NCBI GenBank assembly: GCA_963639765.1
Contig: CAVHXA010000102.1
Span: forward strand, 1 to 5,777
Source: CAVHXA01 sp963639765
GTDB taxonomy: Bacteria; Bacillota; Clostridia; Oscillospirales; Oscillospiraceae
DNA length: 5,777 bases
Reading direction: 5' to 3'
The translations under genes and the position numbers were made by a program. The notes beneath the pieces are model-generated. The model was not told where the DNA came from. It did no database searches and saw only the letters and a program-made list of their open reading frames with translations. Of this stretch, positions 1-4,400 are shown piece by piece (position 1 is the stretch's first letter; every line of letters starts with the position of its first letter).

Positions 1-299
1 CAAGGGCAATTCGGGATATTGGGGTTCGGCAAAAGGGAAAAAAGGATTGGAGAGATGGAAACGGCAGGCATAATGCGGAATGGGAGGTCTATAGATGGCG
101 GCAGCAACACCCGGAAGGGCGCAAGGCGGACTGTATCCGAGATACTGGTCTGAGCAAGCCAACGGTATACAAGTGGTGGGACAGTGAGCTGTCTGCGGTG
201 TGGCAGGAGGACGGTCATCTGGTAGCCAGAGCGAGTCCATCCCAGGCATTGAGCGATATACTGGTGGACGCATTGAAAAATAAAACAGAAATGGAGTGA
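1..299 (+). CDS. C-terminal part of a protein ending in a helix-turn-helix, possibly a plasmid replication or primase-type protein (5' truncated by window)
   Basis: An open frame enters the window at base 3 and ends at a TGA at 297-299, giving the last 98 residues or so of a larger protein. The middle of the fragment (about residues 34-61) reads like a DNA-binding helix-turn-helix: a WRQQHPEGRKADCIRDTGLS stretch followed by KPTVYKWWD, where the GLSKPTVYKWW part has the shape of a recognition helix. The last 30 or so residues are low in features. From memory, this kind of tail closes replication or primase-like proteins on clostridial plasmids and integrative elements, and the partition operon downstream fits that. 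The catalytic part is outside the window, so the function is inference. The coding call itself is sound: the frame stays open, has codon use like its neighbours, and no overlapping frame is better. A mazEF promoter starts 22 bases after the stop, so this gene probably ends its own unit here. Confidence 0.7.
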   Translation, partial: RAIRDIGVRQKGKKDWRDGNGRHNAEWEVYRWRQQHPEGRKADCIRDTGLSKPTVYKWWDSELSAVWQEDGHLVARASPSQALSDILVDALKNKTEME

Positions 300-320
300 A
301 GATTCAATAGAAAGAAGGAG

Positions 321-349
321 TTGCAAATTTCATCGCTTTCGGATATACT
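321..349 (+). promoter_or_regulatory. Probable sigma-A promoter of mazEF
   Basis: A TTGCAA -35 box at 321-326 and a TATACT -10 box at 344-349 are separated by exactly 17 bp. Transcription would start near 356, about 24 bases before the mazE start codon. The -10 box lies inside the left arm of the palindrome at 337-363, so a repressor bound there would block RNA polymerase. Confidence 0.65.
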
Positions 350-363
350 TAGTATATCCGAAA
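337..363. promoter_or_regulatory. Perfect palindrome, probable MazE/MazEF autoregulatory operator
   Basis: The arms TTTCGGATATAC (337-348) and GTATATCCGAAA (352-363) are exact reverse complements around a 3-base TTA centre. A second pair of arms, CATCGC at 331-336 and GCGATG at 371-376, also matches exactly. The inner palindrome covers the -10 box and the expected transcription start of mazEF. MazE family antitoxins repress their own promoters, so this is the natural operator. Binding has not been shown. Confidence 0.7.
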
Positions 364-379
364 GGAAGGGGCGATGTGT

Positions 380-619
380 ATGATTACGTCGATTCAGAAG
401 TGGGGCAATAGCCAGGGGATTCGCATTCCAAAATTTATTCTTGAGTCGCTGGCTTGGACCGGCAGCGAACGTCTTGTTGTGAGCGCAGGGGATGATAAAA
501 TCGTGATAGAACGGGCAGAAAAGCGGAAGAATATCAAAGAACTTTTTGCGGATTATCATGGAGAATATATCCCTATCGAAATGGATTGGGGTGAGCCTGT
601 TGGGGAGGAAGTATGGTAA
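380..619 (+). CDS. mazE: MazE-family antitoxin (AbrB/SpoVT-type DNA-binding domain)
   Basis: This 79-residue protein is a typical MazE. Residues 1-45 form the swapped-hairpin AbrB domain, recognisable by ITSIQKWGNSQGIRIPK at residues 2-18, which pairs as a dimer and binds the operator. Residues 46-79 form an acidic tail ending in DWGEPVGEEVW that should wrap around MazF and block it. I chose the ATG at 380 because the GGAAGGGG ribosome site at 364-371 is 8 bases away and family members begin this way; the upstream in-frame ATG at 374 is only 2 bases from that site. The last codons overlap mazF by 7 bases (ATGGTAA), so the two are translationally coupled with the antitoxin made first. The role is cytoplasmic: neutralising the toxin and repressing the promoter at 321-349. 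Length and motif order are normal and nothing is missing. Confidence 0.93.
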   Translation: MITSIQKWGNSQGIRIPKFILESLAWTGSERLVVSAGDDKIVIERAEKRKNIKELFADYHGEYIPIEMDWGEPVGEEVW

Positions 620-954
620 AGCAAGGGGACATTATCAAGGTGGACTTCAATCCGCAGGCAGGCCACGAGCAGGCCGGCTATAGACCGGCTCTGGTGATCA
701 GCAATGATTTTTTCAATCGAAAAACCAATCTCACGATAGTTTGCCCAATTACCAATACGGACAATCAATTTCCGCTGCATATTCCGCTTGACAGCAGGAC
801 GGAGACAACAGGGGTTGTGCTTTGCGAACACGTGAAAGCGTTGGATTTAAAAGCACGCCCATACAGGGTCATCGAACGGATTCCGAAGGAACAGCTTGAG
901 AAAGTGATAGATGTGGTATTTTCTGAAATCGAGATACTATCGGAGGACGAATAG
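613..954 (+). CDS. mazF: MazF-family mRNA interferase toxin (PemK/MazF endoribonuclease)
   Basis: This 113-residue protein has the full MazF/PemK layout. The opening GDIIKVDFNPQAGHEQAGYR and following PALVISND (residues 5-32) make the first strands of the barrel. Arg24 and Thr47 (in CPIT) align with the two residues known to be catalytic in MazF enzymes. GVVLCEHVKALDLKARP, in the second half, is the other conserved block. The enzyme cuts single-stranded mRNA at short sequence motifs and arrests growth when MazE is lost; the cut motif cannot be read from the sequence. A GGAGG site at 604-608 lies inside the mazE 3' end, 4 bases before the ATG. As all hallmark residues are present, the toxin is probably active. 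A TAG at 952-954 ends the gene, and a terminator follows about 54 bases later, closing a two-gene operon. Confidence 0.95.
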   Translation: MVKQGDIIKVDFNPQAGHEQAGYRPALVISNDFFNRKTNLTIVCPITNTDNQFPLHIPLDSRTETTGVVLCEHVKALDLKARPYRVIERIPKEQLEKVIDVVFSEIEILSEDE

Positions 955-960
955 TCCTAA

Positions 961-1005
961 AAAATAACAGATATAAGTTATATAAAGTATATAAAGAATG
1001 TAAAA
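961..1005. repeat. Short 9-bp tandem array between mazF and its terminator
   Basis: Five consecutive 9-mers can be laid out as AAAATAACA, GATATAAGT, TATATAAAG, TATATAAAG and AATGTAAAA. The third and fourth are identical, and four of five carry ATA at the same place. The repeat is nearly pure A/T, so chance similarity is a real risk. An 11-base piece of it, TAAGTTATATA at 974-984, recurs inverted (TATATAACTTA) at 1142-1152 at the end of the longer array before parA. It may be an extra partition site. Confidence 0.45.
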
Positions 1006-1007
1006 TT

Positions 1008-1046
1008 AGACCGGCGGGGAGCATACTTGCCGGTCTTTTCTTTTTG
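1008..1046 (+). terminator. Rho-independent terminator of mazEF
   Basis: AGACCGGC (1008-1015) pairs with GCCGGTCT (1029-1036) to form an 8-bp GC-rich stem with a 13-base loop. It is followed directly by the T-rich run TTTTCTTTTT. It separates the mazEF unit from the parA promoter, which begins 30 bases further on. Confidence 0.85.
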
Positions 1047-1067
1047 CCATGTTCCTCCCGGCGCTAA

Positions 1068-1157
1068 CAGCCATATTGACAATACAGTAAATACGATATA
1101 TACTCTACATAAGATATATACAAGGCACAATTGAGATACTGTATATAACTTAAATAG
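1068..1157. repeat. Ten-unit 9-bp-phased ATA array over the parA promoter; candidate centromere (parS) and operator
   Basis: Cut into 9-mers from base 1068, the stretch gives CAGCCATAT, TGACAATAC, AGTAAATAC, GATATATAC, TCTACATAA, GATATATAC, AAGGCACAA, TTGAGATAC, TGTATATAA and CTTAAATAG. Position 6 is A in all ten units, position 7 is T in nine, position 8 is A in all ten, and position 9 is C in five. Two units are identical. The phase is lost on both sides: 1059-1067 and 1158-1166 do not fit. Type Ib partition loci, with a small ParA and a ribbon-helix-helix partner, carry their centromere upstream of the operon as short repeats that overlap the promoter, and the partner protein represses from them. 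Both conditions are met here. The register was found by eye in an AT-rich stretch, so its significance must be tested statistically. Confidence 0.6.
1076..1104 (+). promoter_or_regulatory. Strong sigma-A promoter of the partition operon
   Basis: A consensus TTGACA at 1076-1081 and a TATACT at 1099-1104 are spaced by exactly 17 bp, predicting a start near 1111 and a leader of about 70 bases. Both boxes lie inside the 9-bp-phased array, so proteins bound to the array should repress transcription. Confidence 0.8.
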
Positions 1158-1181
1158 CGTATGCAAAGAGGTGCAGTCAGA

Positions 1182-1958
1182 TTGAAAGTTATTGCAATAG
1201 CAAATCAAAAGGGCGGTGTGGCCAAAACAACAACCACGCATAATCTCGGCGTTGCATTGGCTGCGGCTGGGAAAAAGGTTTTGTTGGTTGATCTGGACAG
1301 TCAGGCCAGCTTAACGATCAGCGTTGGACTTGAGCCGCTGGAGGTGCAGCGTACTATTGTAGATGTTCTGAAAAAGGACGGCGTACCGATCAGCGAGTGT
1401 GTCCAGAAGGTTCGGGAGGGGTTGTATATTGTCCCATCGATTATCGATCTGGCACCGATGGAAATGGAGATGTTGTCGAGGGCCAGTCGTGAAAAGATAA
1501 TGGATCGTGCACTGAAGCAGGTGAAGGAGAACTATGATTTTATTCTGATCGATTGTCCTCCCCAGCTCTCTATCTTGACGATCAATGCGCTCTCTTGTGC
1601 CGATGGAGTGCTGATCCCGGTTAAGACGGACTATTTGGCCTACCGTGGGCTGACGCAGTTACAGGACAGCATCCGGGAAATCCAGGAGCTTATCAATCCT
1701 GATCTGAAGGTCATCGGAGTTTTGGCTACGCTGCACGATGCTCGGGTGAAGGATGACAGGGAGATCCTCGGTCTGCTGAAAGAAGAATATAATCTGCTGG
1801 GGGTTATTAAGCGATTGGCTGTGGCGAAAAAAGGAATATATGATGGGCTGGCTGTGGTGGAACAGACTCCTAATAGTGAGATCTCCACAGAGTACAAGGC
1901 CGTTGCAGAAATGATCATTTCGGGAAAGATGGAGAGGGAGGCGCTGCGTCATGAGTAA
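1182..1958 (+). CDS. parA: ParA/Soj-family partition ATPase (small, type Ib)
   Basis: The protein is a deviant Walker-type ATPase that uses ATP-dependent, nonspecific DNA binding to move plasmid copies apart. With the start chosen here it has 258 residues. The Walker A motif KGGVAKTT is at residues 10-17 with the signature lysine Lys10. Walker A' is VLLVDLDSQASLT at 33-45, and Walker B is FILIDCPP at 120-127 with Asp124. There is no N-terminal helix-turn-helix domain, which places it in the small type Ib group. I chose the TTG at 1182 because AGAGGTG at 1167-1173 sits 8 bases before it and the protein then begins MKVIAIANQKGG as usual. The ATG at 1161 would add seven residues and has no ribosome site. 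The gene overlaps its ribbon-helix-helix partner by 8 bases (ATGAGTAA). Its promoter is at 1076-1104. Confidence 0.95.
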   Translation: MKVIAIANQKGGVAKTTTTHNLGVALAAAGKKVLLVDLDSQASLTISVGLEPLEVQRTIVDVLKKDGVPISECVQKVREGLYIVPSIIDLAPMEMEMLSRASREKIMDRALKQVKENYDFILIDCPPQLSILTINALSCADGVLIPVKTDYLAYRGLTQLQDSIREIQELINPDLKVIGVLATLHDARVKDDREILGLLKEEYNLLGVIKRLAVAKKGIYDGLAVVEQTPNSEISTEYKAVAEMIISGKMEREALRHE

Positions 1959-2235
1959 GTTGCAGGATCGGGAAAATAAAAGGAAGAGTATCATTGGAGG
2001 AATGATTGAAGCGCCGACATATCCAGAGGTTAATACCGGAAGCAGGGGCCGCCCGAAAGAGGATCGGGAACTGAAAAAGAGGGTCAGCCTGTCTGTGCTG
2101 CCAAGTCTGTATGATGATATACAGAAAATCGCTTATGTACAGCGCCGGAGCGTGAGCGAGCTGCTGTCCTCTATGATGGAGGAATATAGGAGTAGCCATA
2201 CCTCAGAACTGGCCGAATACGAGAAACTGAAGTAA
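1951..2235 (+). CDS. Small ribbon-helix-helix partition partner (ParB/ParG/omega-like centromere-binding protein)
   Basis: The 94-residue protein has a basic, probably flexible N-terminal part (residues 1-43, rich in Lys and Arg, with RGRPKEDRELKKR at 32-44). A ribbon-helix-helix fold follows: the DNA-reading strand RVSLSVL at 44-50, helix 1 at about 51-65, and helix 2 starting at SVSELLSSMMEEY (67-79). Two such chains would pair their strands to bind DNA. Its start overlaps the end of parA, with GAGGGAGG at 1934-1941 as ribosome site, so the pair is co-translated. In type Ib partition systems this partner binds the centromere, stimulates ParA ATPase through its tail and represses the operon. 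The 9-bp array at 1068-1157 is the probable target. It could be annotated simply as a CopG-like regulator; its position makes a partition role much more likely. The exact subfamily is not recognised, so no symbol is given. Confidence 0.85.
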   Translation: MSKLQDRENKRKSIIGGMIEAPTYPEVNTGSRGRPKEDRELKKRVSLSVLPSLYDDIQKIAYVQRRSVSELLSSMMEEYRSSHTSELAEYEKLK

Positions 2236-2290
2236 TGCCTTAATGGGGGCGTGCGAAAGTGAAAGAACTCTCGTGACAGATAAAGCAAAG

Positions 2291-2330
2291 CAAAGAGACA
2301 GCCGACCGTGCAGGAGGCTGTCTCTTTGTT
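2291..2330 (+). terminator. Rho-independent terminator after the partition operon
   Basis: CAAAGAGACAGCC (2291-2303) and GGCTGTCTCTTTG (2316-2328) form a perfect 13-bp stem with a 12-base loop. The descending arm ends in TCTCTTTGTT, a broken rather than clean T run, so the strength is uncertain. It lies 56 bases after the partner gene stop. Confidence 0.7.
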
Positions 2331-2481
2331 GGAGTGATGTTTGAAAAAGCAGAGAGTAGGTAGAGGAATAGAAGTGAAAAAGCGAATCCCATGGGTGAGG
2401 CAACTGGGAGCTGCAATATGAAGGATTCTCCGTACACTTGCATTATACCAAACAGGACAAATGGAACACAACAAATATTTT
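2331..2481. other. Intergenic stretch without a supportable gene
   Basis: Between the partition terminator and the higBA promoter I see no convincing gene. A GTG at 2374 with an AGAGGA site 7 bases upstream opens only 15 codons. Its TGA overlaps an ATG at 2418 that opens a 21-codon frame ending at 2483. The other + frames also contain short open runs, for example 2399-2500. These may be decayed remnants or chance; none has a recognisable motif. Confidence 0.5.
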
Positions 2482-2517
2482 GATAACTTTTGGGCATTGA
2501 CGAAGCGATAACTTTTG
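2482..2517. repeat. Two exact 11-bp direct repeats bracketing the higBA -35 box; probable operator
   Basis: GATAACTTTTG occurs at 2482-2492 and again at 2507-2517, 25 bp apart. The first copy ends just before the -35 box and the second fills most of the spacer between -35 and -10. HigA-type antitoxins repress their own promoters, so these are the likely binding sites. Confidence 0.65.
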
Positions 2518-2525
2518 AGTATAAT
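2497..2525 (+). promoter_or_regulatory. Sigma-A promoter of higBA
   Basis: TTGACG at 2497-2502 and a perfect TATAAT at 2520-2525 are separated by 17 bp. The start would fall near 2532, leaving a leader of only about 16 bases that holds the GGGGGA ribosome site (2535-2540). Confidence 0.85.
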
Positions 2526-2547
2526 ATAAGAAACGGGGGAATACTGA

Positions 2548-2907
2548 ATGCACGAGATTATTTTCTATGAAGATAGCAAAGGGCGAAAACCTGTGCTTGA
2601 ATATATCCAGGAATTGAAAAATGGAAACGGCAAAGATAGCCGGATCAAGCTAAACAAAGTAAATGACTACATACAGGCATTGAGTCTGTATGGGACGACC
2701 GAGTTAAGCGAGAACTATGTCAAGCATTTAGACGGCGATATATGGGAACTACGACCGATCCGTGATAGGATATTGTTCGCCGGAGTTGTGGACGGTCGAT
2801 ATGTACTGCTGCATCAGTTTATGAAGCAGACACAAAAAACACCGGCCAGAGAGATCGAAAAAGCAAAACGGGAACTGGCTGATTTTAAGGAAAGGAGCGG
2901 TTTGTAA
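2548..2907 (+). CDS. higB: HigB-like toxin of the RelE superfamily (phage Gp49-like)
   Basis: The 119-residue protein belongs to the Gp49-like/HigB branch of RelE-type ribosome-dependent mRNA interferases. The N-terminus reads MHEIIFYEDSKGRKPVLEYI, where the GRKPVLEYI part is typical. The core has KHLDGDIWELRPIRDRILF (residues 59-77) and YVLLHQFMKQTQKTPAREI (85-103), followed by a basic helix to residue 116. Arg69, Arg72, Arg74 and Lys93 are candidate RNA-contact residues by family analogy. The start is fixed by the GGGGGA site 7 bases upstream and the promoter at 2497-2525. The gene order is toxin first, as usual for HigBA and opposite to mazEF and relB-yafQ in this window. The stop overlaps the antitoxin start by one base (TAATG). 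The family motifs are intact, so the toxin is probably functional. Assigning it to HigB rather than another RelE subgroup rests mainly on the Xre-type partner. Confidence 0.9.
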   Translation: MHEIIFYEDSKGRKPVLEYIQELKNGNGKDSRIKLNKVNDYIQALSLYGTTELSENYVKHLDGDIWELRPIRDRILFAGVVDGRYVLLHQFMKQTQKTPAREIEKAKRELADFKERSGL

Positions 2908-3203
2908 TGAGTGTTGAATTGAATGGTGCTAAGTGGACCACCTGGGAAGATGTGCGCAAGGAAGTGTTTACTCCGGAGGAAATTGCGGAAAGCGATTTGA
3001 GAGTGGCCCTTATTGGAGAACTGACTAAGGCCAGACGAGACAGAGGACTATCCCAGAGAGAGTTGGAAGAGCTGAGTGGTGTTAAGCAGCCGGTGATCGC
3101 TCGGATGGAGAATGGCAGCACGACCCCAAATCTGAGCACAGTTTTGAAAGTTCTTGCTCCACTCGGAAAGACTTTGTATATTGGAGACTTGAAGCAGGGA
3201 TAA
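2907..3203 (+). CDS. higA: HigA-like antitoxin with Xre-type helix-turn-helix
   Basis: This 98-residue protein pairs with the toxin directly upstream. The first 30 residues hold a TTWEDVRKEVFTPEEIAESD segment (11-30) common in antitoxins of this group and probably contacting the toxin. The Xre/Cro helix-turn-helix follows at about 37-90: LTKARRDRGLSQRELEELSG, then VKQPVIARMENGSTTPN, which contains the recognition helix. The start ATG shares a base with the toxin stop, and AAAGGAG at 2891-2897 gives a 9-base spacing. The protein should neutralise HigB and repress the promoter at 2497-2525 through the two GATAACTTTTG copies. No terminator follows within the 39 bases before the next gene, so that gene may share this transcript. 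Confidence 0.93.
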   Translation: MSVELNGAKWTTWEDVRKEVFTPEEIAESDLRVALIGELTKARRDRGLSQRELEELSGVKQPVIARMENGSTTPNLSTVLKVLAPLGKTLYIGDLKQG

Positions 3204-3242
3204 GGATCTCGGTACGATGACCAACGAGAAAGGATGGCGAGC

Positions 3243-3599
3243 ATGAGCTGGGATAAGGCAAGCATTGGACAGATTCAACTTCCGGATCCGACAGACACAG
3301 ATCCGCACCCGCGTCTGCTGCTTGACGGGCGCGGTATCCATGCTGGAGAGAGTTTGACGGCTTTGTTCCCGGACGGTTGGCGCGATATCACGCTGGAGAT
3401 GCGTTGGGAGCCGACAGGCCCCGGCTGCTGGTATATCTCAACTCCGGGATATGGAGATGTTTGTCCGGTTGGCCTGTTTGTGAAGCTGACCAGGGAAGAA
3501 TCATGGAAAGCTTTGTGGGCTGGTGCAAATAGCTTTACCAACGATATTTTTAAGCATGGACGGGATCAAAAAGTTAAGGACTGGGACGAGAAAATCTGA
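3243..3599 (+). CDS. DUF5348-like protein of unknown function
   Basis: The 118-residue protein looks like a DUF5348 member. The recognisable part runs from RLLLDGRGIHAGESLTALF through WRDITLEMRWE, GCWYISTPGYGD and PVGLFVKL, giving a short all-beta domain in roughly residues 24-80. A charged C-terminal helix follows (about 81-118). It has no signal peptide or membrane segment, so it should be cytoplasmic. The family is common on clostridial plasmids and integrative elements, and I know of no established function. I placed the start at the ATG at 3243 because AGGATGG (3231-3237) gives a 5-base spacing; the ATG at 3234 lies inside that site and would add three residues. No promoter is visible, and the gene follows higA by 39 bases, so read-through from higBA is likely. 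The family call is from memory of its pattern. Confidence 0.75.
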   Translation: MSWDKASIGQIQLPDPTDTDPHPRLLLDGRGIHAGESLTALFPDGWRDITLEMRWEPTGPGCWYISTPGYGDVCPVGLFVKLTREESWKALWAGANSFTNDIFKHGRDQKVKDWDEKI

Positions 3600-3608
3600 T
3601 AATATCAT

Positions 3609-3625
3609 GTGCAATGCACTTGCAT
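3609..3625. promoter_or_regulatory. Nested TGCA palindromes at the relB promoter, possible RelB operator
   Basis: GTGCAATGCAC (3609-3619) is a palindrome with one central base, and ATGCACTTGCAT (3614-3625) is a second one sharing its right arm. TGCA recurs three times at 5-6 base steps. The second palindrome covers the -35 box. RelB-type antitoxins repress their own promoters. Confidence 0.5.
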
Positions 3626-3648
3626 ATAGGCTGGATAATGGATATAAT
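3620..3648 (+). promoter_or_regulatory. Sigma-A promoter of relB-yafQ
   Basis: TTGCAT at 3620-3625 and a perfect TATAAT at 3643-3648 are spaced by 17 bp, predicting a start near 3655. This gives the module its own transcription even though upstream read-through is possible. Confidence 0.75.
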
Positions 3649-3688
3649 AAGGACACAAGCTACAGAAGCAAGGAAAGGAGTGCTATGT

Positions 3689-3955
3689 ATGGCGAAAGGA
3701 AATATGACTCTGAGAGTGGAGCCGGAGCTGAAAGCTCAGGCGGCGGCTCTCTTCAAGTCTCTCGGTATGGATTTGAGCACAGCGACCGGCATTTTTTATC
3801 GGCAGGCGCTGAGATACCACGGGCTTCCTTTTGAGGTTCGGTTGGATGAGCCGAACGCTGTCACCTATGCTGCAATGGAAGCAGCAGAAAAGGACGAGGA
3901 TATGCATGGGCCGTTTGACAGTGTGGCGGAACTGATGGAGGCGCTCAATGCTTAA
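3689..3955 (+). CDS. relB: RelB/DinJ-family antitoxin
   Basis: The 88-residue protein opens with a ribbon-helix-helix: strand MTLRVEP (residues 6-12), helix 1 to about residue 25, then MDLSTATGIFYRQALRYHGL (27-46) as helix 2. The GLPFEVRLDEPN motif (45-56) after the fold is a mark of RelB/DinJ proteins. The rest, to residue 88, is acidic and should bind the toxin. I chose the ATG at 3689 because AAGGAAAGGAG at 3670-3680 gives an 8-base spacing. Longer readings of the frame would begin inside the promoter, and the ATG at 3685 is out of frame. The last 8 bases overlap yafQ (ATGCTTAA). The antitoxin should repress the promoter at 3620-3648 and neutralise YafQ. Confidence 0.93.
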   Translation: MAKGNMTLRVEPELKAQAAALFKSLGMDLSTATGIFYRQALRYHGLPFEVRLDEPNAVTYAAMEAAEKDEDMHGPFDSVAELMEALNA

Positions 3956-4226
3956 ACCGGAGTTCACGGGACAATTCAAAAGAGACTATAAGCTGGCCAT
4001 GAAACGTGGCTGTGACCCGGAAAAGCTGGAAGAAGTCATCTCGCTGCTCTGCAAAGAAGAGCCACTTCCAGACGTATATCGGGATCACGTCCTAACCAAT
4101 TCAAGAAATTACAAGGGCATGAGAGAGTGCCATATAGAAACGGACTGGCTGCTGGTATATAAAGTTTTGCAGCAGACGTTGATTTTGAAATTGATTAGGA
4201 CAGGCTCTCACAGCGACCTGTTTTAG
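3948..4226 (+). CDS. yafQ: YafQ-family mRNA interferase toxin (RelE superfamily)
   Basis: The 92-residue protein is a full-length YafQ: a ribosome-dependent endoribonuclease that cuts mRNA in the A site. The conserved catalytic set is visible. His47 is in YRDHVL, His62 and Asp66 are in CHIETDW, and His88 and Phe92 are in the closing RTGSHSDLF. These correspond to His50, His63, Asp67, His87 and Phe91 of the Escherichia coli enzyme. Its start overlaps the end of relB by 8 bases, with GGAGG at 3937-3941 as ribosome site, so antitoxin is translated first. The toxin is expected to be active. Directly after its TAG, in the same frame, an unrelated coding remnant begins without any terminator. Confidence 0.95.
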   Translation: MLKPEFTGQFKRDYKLAMKRGCDPEKLEEVISLLCKEEPLPDVYRDHVLTNSRNYKGMRECHIETDWLLVYKVLQQTLILKLIRTGSHSDLF

Positions 4227-4400
4227 GTCTGGCTTGTGTGGCGTGCGGCGCAGCAGACGGCGCAGGCCGCACAGGCACTCCACGCCGGGACGATCCAGCA
4301 GCTTATGGAGGAAAATTCTGATGCAGGATCAGCGCAGACGCAAGAGACCACAGGAGCAACGGAAAAGAAAAGCTGGTTTCGGAAGCTATTCGGAGGATGA
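4227..4400 (+). pseudogene. Start-less 3' remnant of an unidentified, possibly mobilisation-type gene
   Basis: From the base after the yafQ stop, the same frame stays open for 57 codons to a TGA at 4398-4400. The product is protein-like: an Ala/Gln-rich helical stretch (RAAQQTAQAAQALHAGTIQQ, then LMEENSD), a polar linker, and a closing KKSWFRKLFGG. That last part is a typical basic-aromatic tail seen at the end of large proteins of mobile elements. No start codon with a ribosome site is present; the ATG at 4305 would leave only 31 residues. The simplest reading is the 3' end of a longer gene whose front was lost when the TA cassette was joined to it. The parent gene is not recognised with confidence. 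It overlaps the next small ORF by an ATGA junction, as neighbours in an intact operon would. Confidence 0.5.

Noticed and set aside
961..1157. The 9-bp repeats considered as a CRISPR array.
   Set aside because: The units are far too short, have no distinct spacers, and there are no cas genes; a protein-binding array fits better.
2374..2511. Short overlapping open frames (15 codons from GTG 2374, 21 codons from ATG 2418, and open runs at 2399-2500 and 2422-2511) that could be a broken gene.
   Set aside because: All three + frames are partly open in this AT-rich stretch, no frame joins into a longer protein with recognisable motifs, and the ends run into the higBA operator and promoter.
3523..3834. 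103-codon + strand ORF bridging the DUF5348-like gene and relB.
   Set aside because: It spans the relB promoter and lies out of frame over two well-supported genes. It has no ribosome site or motif.
4243..4272. GTGCGGC/GCCGCAC inverted repeat as a terminator for yafQ.
   Set aside because: It is a 7-bp stem with a 16-base loop and no T run, and it lies inside a coding-like remnant.
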